Source: JBGSWE01 sp049292975
GTDB lineage: Bacteria; Patescibacteriota; Saccharimonadia; Saccharimonadales; JACDBH01
Reading direction: 5' to 3'
Assembly (NCBI GenBank): GCA_049292975.1
Contig: JBATRZ010000061.1
Location: forward strand, 1-25,267
DNA length: 25,267 bases
The notes below the pieces were generated by a model. It made no database searches. It had not been told where the DNA came from and was given only the letters and a program-made list of their open reading frames with translations. Of this stretch, positions 7,664-14,387 are shown piece after piece; within the stretch, counting starts at the first letter, position 1, and the number at the start of each line of letters is the position of its first letter. A program made the translations under genes and the position numbers.

Positions 7664-8920
7664 ATGAAGTTGAAAAAAGACATCACAGCAGAATTACCAA
7701 ATGCAGCGCCAGCCGCCGATAAGCCGTTGCAACCCGTCGTCAAGCAGCAGAGCCATAGCAAAAAGGGCCTGAAACGTCCGGTATGGGCGGCGCAAGCTTT
7801 GATGGTGCTAGTGGCAGTGGCCGCGGGCTTTGGCGGCGGTTGGCTGGGAGCCCGCTCCCGCAGCATCGACAGCTCCAACATAAACACTACCGAGGCGCGC
7901 CAGCAAATTGTCTCCTCAGAGGGTGAACTTATAAGTGAGATCACCAAAGAAGTCGGCCCGAGCGTAGTCTCTATTAGCGTTACATCCGAAGAAGTCGGCC
8001 AGGGTTTCTTTGGCCCGGAATCGTACGAGTCGGCAGGGGCAGGCACGGGCGTGATTATCTCTGAAGACGGTATTGTCATCACCAACCGCCACGTTGTACC
8101 AAAGGGCACGACATCCGTAAGCGTGACGTTGTCTGACGGCACCAGCCTGGATGAAGTTGAGGTCATCGGCCGTACTGCCGATAGCGACCCGCTGGATATC
8201 GCTTTCTTAAAAATTAATGACGCTAAAGGCAAGGACCTAACAGTCGCTTCCTTGGGCGACTCGGCGGCCATGGAAGTCGGCGACCGCGTGATAGCCATTG
8301 GCAACGCGCTTGGCCAGTTTGAAAACACCGTTACCAGCGGCATCCTCTCTGGCTACGGCCGTGATATTGAAGCCAGTGATGGTACTGGTTCGACCGCCAG
8401 CACCGAGAGCCTGCAGAACCTGTTCCAGACAGATGCAGCCATAAACCCCGGTAACTCGGGCGGCCCGCTTATGAATTTAAGCGGCGAGGTCATTGGTATC
8501 AACGTAGCCGTAGCCGAGGGCCAGAGCATCGGTTTTGCCATTCCTATTAATGACATTAAGGGCTTGATTGCCGGCGTGCAGAAAAACGGCAAGCTGGAGC
8601 GCCCGTACCTGGGCGTACGCTACATCTCGCTTACGGACGACGTGGCATATTACTACAATCTTAATACCAAGCGCGGTGCCTACGTAGCGCCTAACCAGGC
8701 TGGCCAGCAATCAATCATTGACGGCAGTCCAGCCGACAAGGCCGGCCTGCAGGAAAAGGACATCATAACCAAGATCAACGATATAACTATAGATGAGAAG
8801 AACAGCCTGGTGTCTGTGCTTGGTAAGTTCGGTGTAGGCGATACGGTCAAGCTAACCATCATCCGTGACGGCAAAGAACAGGTTTTGGATGTCAAGCTCG
8901 AAGCCGCCGAGCAGTCGTAA
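7664..8920 (+). CDS. HtrA/DegP-type membrane-anchored serine protease with PDZ domain
   Basis: A 418-residue protein of the trypsin-like S1C family. A signal-anchor helix covers about residues 40-62. The protease domain runs from about 88 to 300 with the complete triad: His143 (TNRHVV), Asp178 (DPLDIAFLK) and Ser265 (NPGNSGGP). One PDZ domain spans about 312-412 (RPYLGVRY...GSPADKAGLQEKDIITKIN). HtrA enzymes degrade or refold damaged exported proteins outside the membrane. It lies 65 bp downstream of the membrane protein and upstream of the cohesin-dockerin operon. The start ATG was chosen because the basic N-terminus and anchor follow it; the RBS is weak. The triad is intact, so the protease should be active. 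Confidence 0.95.
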   Translation: MKLKKDITAELPNAAPAADKPLQPVVKQQSHSKKGLKRPVWAAQALMVLVAVAAGFGGGWLGARSRSIDSSNINTTEARQQIVSSEGELISEITKEVGPSVVSISVTSEEVGQGFFGPESYESAGAGTGVIISEDGIVITNRHVVPKGTTSVSVTLSDGTSLDEVEVIGRTADSDPLDIAFLKINDAKGKDLTVASLGDSAAMEVGDRVIAIGNALGQFENTVTSGILSGYGRDIEASDGTGSTASTESLQNLFQTDAAINPGNSGGPLMNLSGEVIGINVAVAEGQSIGFAIPINDIKGLIAGVQKNGKLERPYLGVRYISLTDDVAYYYNLNTKRGAYVAPNQAGQQSIIDGSPADKAGLQEKDIITKINDITIDEKNSLVSVLGKFGVGDTVKLTIIRDGKEQVLDVKLEAAEQS

Positions 8921-8958
8921 CCAAGTTATACACAGCCGCAGCAGCTAATCGTACATAA

Positions 8959-8989
8959 ATATTACGATAAGCGTAATATATGCTACACT
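8959..8989 (+). promoter_or_regulatory. Extended -10 promoter overlapped by a 21-bp inverted repeat
   Basis: ATATTACG (8959-8966) and CGTAATAT (8972-8979) are perfect 8-bp arms around ATAAG. Directly after, TGCTACACT (8981-8989) is an extended -10 element with no good -35. The repeat covers the -35 to -10 region, where a dimeric repressor would block polymerase. Transcription would begin near 8996, downstream of the ATG at 8991, supporting the GTG at 9015 as the real start of the next gene. Confidence 0.55.
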
Positions 8990-9014
8990 TATGGTAATTC
9001 AACAGGGTAGCAAA

Positions 9015-10034
9015 GTGAAATCACGCACAAAGCAAGGTGTTAAGGGTATTATAATAATTCTGGGTCTTGTCACGGGGCTGATAAGCGGGGCGTTAGTAAA
9101 TGTCAGCGCGCAGTCAGCCGGAACGGCATTATATACCATAGAGACAAGCGGGCCAGTAACGGTATCAACCGAATTCGATGCGCGGCTTTTTGTGACGGCT
9201 ACAGGGGCCAACATTTATAACGGAGATGTCAAGGTTGATCTTGCTAACCTTACTTTTATTGATTACTCACCCGCTAGCGGGAATCCGTTTGTTGGTGCCA
9301 ATATACGCGTGGCCAGCAGCTCTACAAGCGTGACGGTCATGTTCGGCCACATCGGAGCGTCCGCCGGCAGCTCCGGCAAGGTACAAATAGGCAACATACG
9401 CCTGCGAGCGGCCGATAGCGCCGGCACGGGGCAAATGAACTTTAGTACGCGTAACGCCTTTGACGGTCCTGGCGAACGCATGACGGCAAATGCACAGAAC
9501 GCAACCATCACCATAAATGCCCCCGCTGCACCGCCAAGCGACGGCGGTGGCAGCAGCGCCGGAGGCTCAGGAAGTAGCTCTGGCGGCAGTACGGCCAGGC
9601 CGCCCGCCAACGGCGGTAATACCGGTACGACTAATCCGGTTGATAACCCAAATCCCGGCAGCAGCGCCGAGAAACCCGGCGAAGGCGCAGAAATCGTCAG
9701 CGAAGATGAGCTTAGCAAGATCGTCACCGCAGGTACAGAACCGGGCAACAGCGACACGGTAGCAAGTACAAAAAAATCATCCAACTTTAGGTTGCCACTG
9801 ATAATCGGCGGTATAGCAGCAGTTTTGGCAGCAGCTGGCGCAGCGATCAGGATATTGCCGGGCCGTCTGGCCGCCCGGCGCAAAGTGGCGGGCCATGCGG
9901 CCGGCTCGAGCGGTTTTATCGGCTCATCCATGGACAGCGCACCGTCTTCGCCCAAAAAAGTAATTACTAATTCCGATGATACAAAACAACCCCCGTCCGG
10001 TGATGGCCCAACCATAATCACACCGCAGCAATGA
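9015..10034 (+). CDS. Membrane-anchored cohesin-like domain protein
   Basis: Taken from GTG 9015 (339 residues): AGGG (9004-9007) sits 7 nt upstream, the N-terminus becomes a clean signal peptide (MKSRTKQGVKG then a hydrophobic core, ending VSAQSAG), and the promoter lies between this GTG and the upstream ATG at 8991. Residues about 36-168 form a single beta-sandwich resembling cohesins: TALYTIETSGPVTVSTEFDA, NIYNGDVKVDL, TFIDYSP, VQIGNIRLRAADSAGTGQMNF and NATITI. A Gly/Ser/Pro/Asn linker (about 170-255), a transmembrane helix (about 260-280) and a cytosolic tail of about 60 residues with basic residues next to the membrane follow. Family knowledge: cohesins bind dockerins. The next gene, overlapping by 4 nt (ATGA), encodes a dockerin. 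The cohesin call rests on pattern and context and needs a profile search. Confidence 0.7.
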   Translation: MKSRTKQGVKGIIIILGLVTGLISGALVNVSAQSAGTALYTIETSGPVTVSTEFDARLFVTATGANIYNGDVKVDLANLTFIDYSPASGNPFVGANIRVASSSTSVTVMFGHIGASAGSSGKVQIGNIRLRAADSAGTGQMNFSTRNAFDGPGERMTANAQNATITINAPAAPPSDGGGSSAGGSGSSSGGSTARPPANGGNTGTTNPVDNPNPGSSAEKPGEGAEIVSEDELSKIVTAGTEPGNSDTVASTKKSSNFRLPLIIGGIAAVLAAAGAAIRILPGRLAARRKVAGHAAGSSGFIGSSMDSAPSSPKKVITNSDDTKQPPSGDGPTIITPQQ

Positions 10035-11563
10035 GCAGGAAAAGAGCACGGATTATGAATAAGATCAACAAAATCAAGAATACGTCAAGGAAATCGAAGC
10101 TCATAGGCATCGCCGCTTTTGTGGTTGTGTTTGGCGGAATTGGCGGACTCATAATACACCGCTCAAATGCTGCCGCAGGACTTTGTTCTACAACTGATGT
10201 AATTGGCACATCAACAATTGCAGTCACGGCGCCGGAGACGGCAACCTATCGTCTCTGGGTGCGTATGCAGGTGCCCGAAACAACTAATACCAATAATCTG
10301 AATGGCGTCAGGTTAGAGCTGGCCGGATCTTCCAATCAGTGCTTCACGGTAACTACCGCCAATGCGAATGCCGTAAACCAGTGGCAATGGATTAATTCTG
10401 ACGCGCAGGCGGCATCGACGGCTCATATCACCGCGCAACTGCCCGCCGGCAACTACAGCGCCAAAATCCTTGGCCTCAAGGCAGGTGTGCGTGTAGACAA
10501 AGTATTGCTGCTTAAATCAGATAACACCTGTACGCCAGACAATGTCTTTGGCGCAAACCGCAATCCGGGCGACAACTGTACGACATCGGCTCCGAATGTT
10601 TCAATGACCGCAGATGCTAACCCAATAACAAGCGGTACGGGCACTACCATCCGCTGGACTACCACAAACGCCGCGAGCTGTACGGGCAGCGGAGCATGGG
10701 GTAATAATACCCGTGCTACATCGGGCAGCTTTGGCACCGGCAACCTGTCTGCCAACCAGACCTATAATCTCAGCTGTACTGGCACGGGCGGCACCGGCAA
10801 CGGTTCAATAACTGTAAACGTAACCGCACCGCCGGCACCTACCGTATTCCTGAATGCTAACCAGACCACTGTTGTCTCCGGCAGCGCCACTACCATTAAC
10901 TGGAGCTCAACCAATGCCACGAATTGTGCCGCGACAGGCGGCAGCAACGGCTGGGCCAACGCAAATCGTGCTACATCGGGCAGCTTTGGCACCGGCATCC
11001 TGTCTGCCAACCAGACCTATAACCTCAGCTGTACTGGCCCTGGCGGTACCGCGGCAGCTACGCCAGTAACCGTGACGGTTACGGCGACCCCGCCTCCAAA
11101 CGATACTGCTAATCCTATCGTAAACATGAATTTTGATAACTTTACTTCGCCGGCCGGCGAAGTAAACCGCCTCGTAAATAACGTCAAGTCCGTTGTCTGG
11201 CGTCCGACCGCAGAAGATGACAGCGGCAATTACACACTGGTGCTCAGGGTCAATGGCCAGCCAATCAGCCTTACCGGCGGGGCCTACACCTTTGGCGGCG
11301 GCACGACCGCTACAACCGGCAACGGCGACTACGAGCTAGCGGCTACTGCAACCGATGGTGCTGGCAAGGTTACTACCCGCACATTGACCATTCGTCTCCG
11401 CCACCCAGACATTGACCGAAGCGGCATTATTGATTCAGGTGACTTTGGCTTGCTGTTACGCAGCTGGAACCAATCTAGCAGCCGGCTTGACCTTGATACC
11501 GACAACACGATTAGCTCGGGCGACTTTGGCATCCTGCTGCGCCGCTGGAACAGCACCCAATAG
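10031..11563 (+). CDS. Secreted dockerin protein with CBM-like and Ig-like domains
   Basis: A 510-residue exported protein. A basic N-terminus and signal helix (about 22-48, ending SNAAAG) come first; Met9 (10055) is a possible alternative start. Residues about 52-165 resemble a CBM6/35-like beta-sandwich (YRLWVRMQ, WQWINSD, LPAGNYSAKI, GVRVDKVLLL). Two tandem Ig-like repeats (about 188-266 and 270-351) each have a cysteine pair (C217/C249, C299/C334), and a third Ig-like domain lies at about 360-456. The C-terminus is a type I dockerin: loop 1 D460-D462-S464-G465-I467-D468-D471 and loop 2 D487-D489-D491-N492-I494-S495-D498, each followed by FG-[LI]-LLR-[SR]-WN. Translation is coupled to the cohesin-like gene by the ATGA overlap. 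It probably docks on that neighbour and binds a surface glycan; this role is inferred. Confidence 0.88.
   Translation: MSRKRARIMNKINKIKNTSRKSKLIGIAAFVVVFGGIGGLIIHRSNAAAGLCSTTDVIGTSTIAVTAPETATYRLWVRMQVPETTNTNNLNGVRLELAGSSNQCFTVTTANANAVNQWQWINSDAQAASTAHITAQLPAGNYSAKILGLKAGVRVDKVLLLKSDNTCTPDNVFGANRNPGDNCTTSAPNVSMTADANPITSGTGTTIRWTTTNAASCTGSGAWGNNTRATSGSFGTGNLSANQTYNLSCTGTGGTGNGSITVNVTAPPAPTVFLNANQTTVVSGSATTINWSSTNATNCAATGGSNGWANANRATSGSFGTGILSANQTYNLSCTGPGGTAAATPVTVTVTATPPPNDTANPIVNMNFDNFTSPAGEVNRLVNNVKSVVWRPTAEDDSGNYTLVLRVNGQPISLTGGAYTFGGGTTATTGNGDYELAATATDGAGKVTTRTLTIRLRHPDIDRSGIIDSGDFGLLLRSWNQSSSRLDLDTDNTISSGDFGILLRRWNSTQ
10712..11038 (+). repeat. Near-identical 72-nt direct repeats in the Ig-like region
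   Basis: Segments 10712-10783 and 10967-11038 (CGTGCTACATCGGGCAGCTT... onward) agree at 70 of 72 positions by eye and are 255 nt (85 codons) apart. The flanking parts of the two Ig-like units differ much more. This implies a recent duplication or gene-conversion patch in a surface protein and a site where unit number could change by recombination. Confidence 0.85.
11408..11560 (+). other. Dockerin module (two F-hand calcium loops)
   Basis: Codons 460-510 of the secreted protein. Both 12-residue loops keep the calcium-binding positions 1, 3, 5, 9 and 12 of the D-x-[DN]-x-[DS]-[GN]-x-I-[DS]-x-x-D pattern, and both are followed by the same FG-x-LLR-x-WN helix. The two halves are nearly symmetric, as in type I dockerins that can bind in two orientations. 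Confidence 0.9.
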
Positions 11564-11615
11564 AACAACCCTGGCCGCTAGCACCAAAGAAGTATCTAAT
11601 GTCAAGTTAATCCAA

Positions 11616-11670
11616 TAAGGCCGCAAGTGCGCCAAGCGGCAGCCTTAGATAATAATGCACATGCGTTATT
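11616..11670. terminator. Hairpins between convergent dockerin gene and prmC
   Basis: TAAGG-CCGC (11616-11624) pairs with GCGG-CAG-CCTTA (11636-11647) with a 3-nt bulge. AATAATGC (11651-11658) pairs with GCGTTATT (11663-11670) through a G-U pair and an ACAT loop. They lie between two convergent genes and are plausible terminators. The U-tract is poor. Confidence 0.45.
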
Positions 11671-11710
11671 GGAGCAGCTTGGCAAACCAGTTTCTTCTAT
11701 ATCAAAGACG

Positions 11711-12586
11711 CTAAGCCAAAAGACCTGGTTTGTTAGCTAAGAATACTTGGATAAAATCTTCCCTCTGCTGCATGGCGTAGCCTGCTTTTTGGGCGATTTT
11801 GGCTAGTGGTTTATGCTGGAAGGGCAGGCTCTCGGTTAAAATGTGTGATGGTTGCTGCCGGAGCAGTGAAATTTGCCGGAACATCTTACGATATAAGTCC
11901 AGGCCGTCTTTGCCGCCGAAGATAGCGACCGCCGGTTCCTGCATAGCAGCCTCGTTAATAGTATGGCCGCTGGGCACGTACGGCAGGTTGGCCAGGATAA
12001 TATCTATCTCTACGTCATACAGGGGCTCTAACAGATTGCCCTCATAGAATGCAACGTTCGCACCCAGATCTTTGGCATTTTTGTGCGCAATGGCCAGCGA
12101 CTCAGGCAATATCTCAGTGGCATGAACAATAGTTTTTGGCAATTCAAGCTTAGCGGTGATAGCTATAGCCCCGGAACCTGTCCCCAAATCAGCTATCACA
12201 ACACCCCCTCCCGTTTTCTGGGATCTGACCCCAGAAAATGAGTTTTTATGTTCTAACATGTTTTTTAGTTCAGTAATCATCGTTTCAGTCTCGGGCCGGG
12301 GCTGCAGGGTAGCGGGGCTAACCTGGAAATTCCGGCCATAAAACTCGCTCCGGCCGCGTATATAGGCTAATGGTTCATGCGTGCTGCGTCTCAGGAGCTG
12401 CTTTTCCAGCATCTCCAGAGTGGCACCCCGAACGGGGGTTTCGGGGTGGGCTAACAGATATGCGCGGTCTTTTTTTAAGGCGTCCTCAAGCAAAATCAGG
12501 GCATCCAGATGAGCTGATGGCACCTGTGAATCTTTAAGGAGCCCTGTGGCGCGAGCCAGCCAATCACCAGTCTGGCATACGTTCAA
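11711..12586 (-). CDS. prmC: Release-factor glutamine methyltransferase PrmC/HemK
   Basis: A 291-residue SAM-dependent methyltransferase that methylates the GGQ glutamine of RF1 in the family. The helical N-terminal domain (1-90) ends in PLAYIRGRSEFYGRNFQVSP. RPETE (97-101), the SAM-binding motif DLGTGSG (133-139) and the substrate motif NLPY (200-203, usually NPPY) follow. The start is fixed by AGGAG 7 nt upstream, within the end of prfA; only 1 nt separates the prfA stop from this ATG, so the pair is translationally coupled. This matches its role, since RF1 is its substrate. Between RPETE and the SAM motif there is a short extra stretch (about residues 112-128) encoded by a palindrome. Leu for Pro in NPPY is conservative for this position; activity is likely. 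Confidence 0.93.
   Translation of the reverse strand: MNVCQTGDWLARATGLLKDSQVPSAHLDALILLEDALKKDRAYLLAHPETPVRGATLEMLEKQLLRRSTHEPLAYIRGRSEFYGRNFQVSPATLQPRPETETMITELKNMLEHKNSFSGVRSQKTGGGVVIADLGTGSGAIAITAKLELPKTIVHATEILPESLAIAHKNAKDLGANVAFYEGNLLEPLYDVEIDIILANLPYVPSGHTINEAAMQEPAVAIFGGKDGLDLYRKMFRQISLLRQQPSHILTESLPFQHKPLAKIAQKAGYAMQQREDFIQVFLANKPGLLA
12214..12238. repeat. Palindrome embedded in the prmC coding sequence
   Basis: TTTTCTGGG (12214-12222) and CCCAGAAAA (12230-12238) form a perfect 9-bp stem around ATCTGAC. On the coding strand it contains GGGGTCAGA, a sequence seen near REP-associated Y1 transposase repeats in other bacteria (from memory). It is in frame and encodes roughly SFSGVRSQK in a loop outside the conserved motifs. 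Confidence 0.65.
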
Positions 12587-12587
12587 T

Positions 12588-13643
12588 TTATATCTCCTGA
12601 TTCAGAAGTTCGTGTTCGGCCTGGTGCAATTGTTCGACAATGTCATCGATTCCCCCTGCCATGGCAGCGGGGATGTTAGAGCGGGAGTAACCGATACGAT
12701 GGTCGGTAATGCGGTCCTGGGGGAAGTTGTAGGTGCGGATTTTCTCCGAACGGTCGCCTGAGCCGATTAATTTGTTGCGTTCAGATGATAATTTGGCATT
12801 TTCTTCGTCAATCTTGGCTTGCAACAGGCGGGACCGCAGAACGCCCATAGCCTTGAGCTTGTTTTTGATCTGGGATTTTTCATCTTGGTTGGTCACGACA
12901 ATACCAGTTGGGATGTGGGTGATGCGTACGGCCGAGTCGGTGGTATTAACGGATTGGCCGCCGTGCCCGCCCGAACGGTACACATCGACACGCAGTTCAT
13001 TGTCCTTGATCTCAATATCGCTTTCTTCGGCCTCCGGCAGGATAGCCACGGTCACGGTACTGGTATGGATACGGCCCTGGGATTCGGTAACGGGCACACG
13101 CTGCACGCGGTGCACACCAGCCTCGAACTTTAGTGTACCGTAGGGTTCAACGCCGGTAACTTTGAAGCTGATTTCTTTAGAGCCGCCAGCCTCGGACGGG
13201 CTTTCCGATATAAGTTCGGTCTTAAAATTATGCAGTTCACAGTAGCGTACGTACATGCGGTATAGCTCGGCCGCGAACAGGGAAGACTCGTCGCCGCCAG
13301 CCGCGGCGCGGATTTCGATGATGGCATCGCGCTCGTCGTTGGGGTCACGCGGAGTCAATAACTCCGCAAGTTTCAAATTGCAAGCTTCAAGTTGCAAGTT
13401 CAGATTCTGAAGTTCGGTGCGGGCTAGCTCGGCTAACTCATCATTGCCTTTGGCTAGTTCTTGCGATTCTACAATCTGTTTTTGCATTTTTTCATGCTCG
13501 TCAAACAAGCCAACAAGATTATGCAAATCACTCAAACGCTTGGCAAGCTTGGGGTAGTTTGGCGTGCTAAAGATGCCCGGATCTTGTAGCTTGGTTTCCA
13601 GTTCTTGCAGTTCGGCTCGGTAGTTTTGTGCTTTTTCTTCCAT
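12588..13643 (-). CDS. prfA: Peptide chain release factor 1
   Basis: A 351-residue class I release factor. The GGQ motif at 228-230 (SGGHGGQSVN) triggers peptidyl-tRNA hydrolysis. The codon-reading tripeptide P184-V185-T186 (RVPVTE) is the RF1 PxT type, so it reads UAA and UAG. The long N-terminal coiled coil (about 1-95) is present. UGA is used as a stop elsewhere in the window, so RF2 should exist in the genome. It lies directly upstream of prmC. No Shine-Dalgarno precedes the ATG; an extended -10 (TGGGATAAT on the minus strand) ends 7 nt before it, so the mRNA may be leaderless. Identification is firm. Confidence 0.96.
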   Translation of the reverse strand: MEEKAQNYRAELQELETKLQDPGIFSTPNYPKLAKRLSDLHNLVGLFDEHEKMQKQIVESQELAKGNDELAELARTELQNLNLQLEACNLKLAELLTPRDPNDERDAIIEIRAAAGGDESSLFAAELYRMYVRYCELHNFKTELISESPSEAGGSKEISFKVTGVEPYGTLKFEAGVHRVQRVPVTESQGRIHTSTVTVAILPEAEESDIEIKDNELRVDVYRSGGHGGQSVNTTDSAVRITHIPTGIVVTNQDEKSQIKNKLKAMGVLRSRLLQAKIDEENAKLSSERNKLIGSGDRSEKIRTYNFPQDRITDHRIGYSRSNIPAAMAGGIDDIVEQLHQAEHELLNQEI

Positions 13644-13650
13644 GTAATTA

Positions 13651-13677
13651 ATTATCCCATGACATGTAACCTGTCAC
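13651..13677 (-). promoter_or_regulatory. Putative prfA promoter
   Basis: On the minus strand, GTGACA (13677-13672) precedes TGGGATAAT, an extended -10 with hexamer GATAAT at 13656-13651. The spacer is 15 nt, shorter than ideal. The hexamer ends 7 nt before the prfA ATG, predicting a leaderless mRNA. Confidence 0.4.
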
Positions 13678-13771
13678 ATAACTGTAACGTGTCGCTATTT
13701 ACGATTGGCCACCTAATAGTTACATGATAATTGTAACAGTTTCGTGACAGGTTATAGGGTATTAGGATAAT
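13651..13771. repeat. 121-bp imperfect inverted-repeat element between rpmE and prfA
   Basis: The ends ATTATCC (13651-13657) and GGATAAT (13765-13771) are complementary, as are TAACCTGTCAC (13667-13677) and GTGACAGGTTA (13744-13754). Inside, CATGTAAC recurs inverted as GTTACATG, and there are four TGTAAC/GTTACA motifs. The element fills the whole gap, abuts the rpmE stop codon and contains the prfA -10 hexamer. Confidence 0.6.
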
Positions 13772-14101
13772 TTATTTGGAGCCGAGTTTTTTAACTTCGG
13801 CTTTTTGCTCGCTCTTGCGCGGCTTCTTGGAGGTTTTGGCTTCGCGGGCGGCCTGGGCAAGCTCCCGGCGGGCCTTGAACTTATCTACGCGGCCTTCGAT
13901 ATCTACGATACGCTCTTCACCGGTAAAGAACGGGTGGGAGGCGCTGGAAATGTGCACCTTAACTAGCGGGTACTGGTTGCCGTCTTCCCACTTAACGGTC
14001 TCTTCAGAGGCAATAGTGGAGCGCGTCAAGAATTTGGCGCCGTTGTTGAGGTCTTCAAAAACAACCAGGCGGTAATCTTTTGGGTGCAGGTCTTTTTTCA
14101 T
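13772..14101 (-). CDS. rpmE2: Ribosomal protein bL31, zinc-less type B
   Basis: Taken as 109 residues from ATG 14101; an upstream in-frame ATG at 14131 falls upstream of the predicted transcription start and is not used. MKKDLHPKDYRLVVFEDLNNG, STIASEETVKWEDG, YPLVKVHISSASHPFFTG and RVDKFKARR are L31 motifs. There are no cysteines, so this is the C-minus type that does not bind zinc. The C-terminal 25-30 residues are a lysine-rich extension. The protein sits at the central protuberance of the 50S subunit in the family. It precedes prfA and prmC on the same strand, a common arrangement. A near-consensus promoter places the transcript start within a few bases of the ATG. Confidence 0.92.
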   Translation of the reverse strand: MKKDLHPKDYRLVVFEDLNNGAKFLTRSTIASEETVKWEDGNQYPLVKVHISSASHPFFTGEERIVDIEGRVDKFKARRELAQAAREAKTSKKPRKSEQKAEVKKLGSK

Positions 14102-14110
14102 ATCCAGATG

Positions 14111-14139
14111 ATTATAGCCTATCTGTTGCATTAGGTCAA
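14111..14139 (-). promoter_or_regulatory. Strong rpmE2 promoter, leaderless geometry
   Basis: On the minus strand TTGACC (14139-14134), a 17-nt spacer and TATAAT (14116-14111) form an almost perfect sigma-70 promoter. The hexamer ends 9 nt before the ATG at 14101, so the mRNA would start at or very near the start codon. Confidence 0.8.
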
Positions 14140-14154
14140 TACATCTGTTACAAT
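14126..14154 (+). promoter_or_regulatory. Possible rpsB promoter, overlapping the rpmE2 promoter
   Basis: TTGCAT (14126-14131), 17 nt and TACAAT (14149-14154) on the plus strand. It shares bases with the divergent rpmE2 promoter. It would give rpsB a leader of about 225 nt. Confidence 0.45.
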
Positions 14155-14246
14155 AACCCGGTATTAATTAAGCAGTTTTGGGATCAAATCCTCCTTTACT
14201 TAACCCGTGCAGGGCAGTAAGGGTACCCATAACGAAGAACAAGGAT

Positions 14247-14368
14247 AGAACATTTCCACCTTGCACATATTGGGCGATTTCTTGCGCTTCGCACTTACCG
14301 TATTTGAATACGGCCCGCTTACGCAACTCATAAATCATCCCAATCTGCGCTAAGGTGCAAAATGTTCT
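14247..14368 (+). ncRNA. Rod-like hairpin in the rpsB leader (element A)
   Basis: AGAACATTT (14247-14255) pairs with AAATGTTCT (14360-14368). Pairing continues inward through CACCTT/AAGGTG, ATTGGG/CCCAAT and GATTT/AAATC. The apex is CCGTATT (14298-14304)/AATACGG (14307-14313). It ends 5 nt before the AAAGGA Shine-Dalgarno of rpsB. TCCTTT at 14192-14197 upstream could pair with that Shine-Dalgarno. It could be an autoregulatory leader (S2 controls its own operon in E. coli) or a mobile repeat. Confidence 0.55.
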
Positions 14369-14387
14369 ACAAGAAAGGACAAACCAT

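Noticed and set aside
7561..8343. 260-codon minus-strand ORF opposite htrA
   Set aside because: Shadow of the HtrA gene, whose catalytic triad and PDZ domain are intact on the plus strand.
9263..10021. 252-codon minus-strand ORF opposite the cohesin-like gene
   Set aside because: Caused by the GC-rich Gly/Ser/Pro linker read in reverse; no RBS or motif, and the plus strand has signal peptide, domain and anchor.
10031..10034. Recoded UGA (Gracilibacteria/SR1 code)
   Set aside because: UGA ends the cohesin-like gene, the CPBP gene and the ABC ATPase gene at sensible positions, and no conserved motif contains an in-frame UGA.
8991..11563. Cellulosome
   Set aside because: Only one cohesin-like domain and one dockerin, with no glycoside hydrolase or multi-cohesin scaffold in the window.
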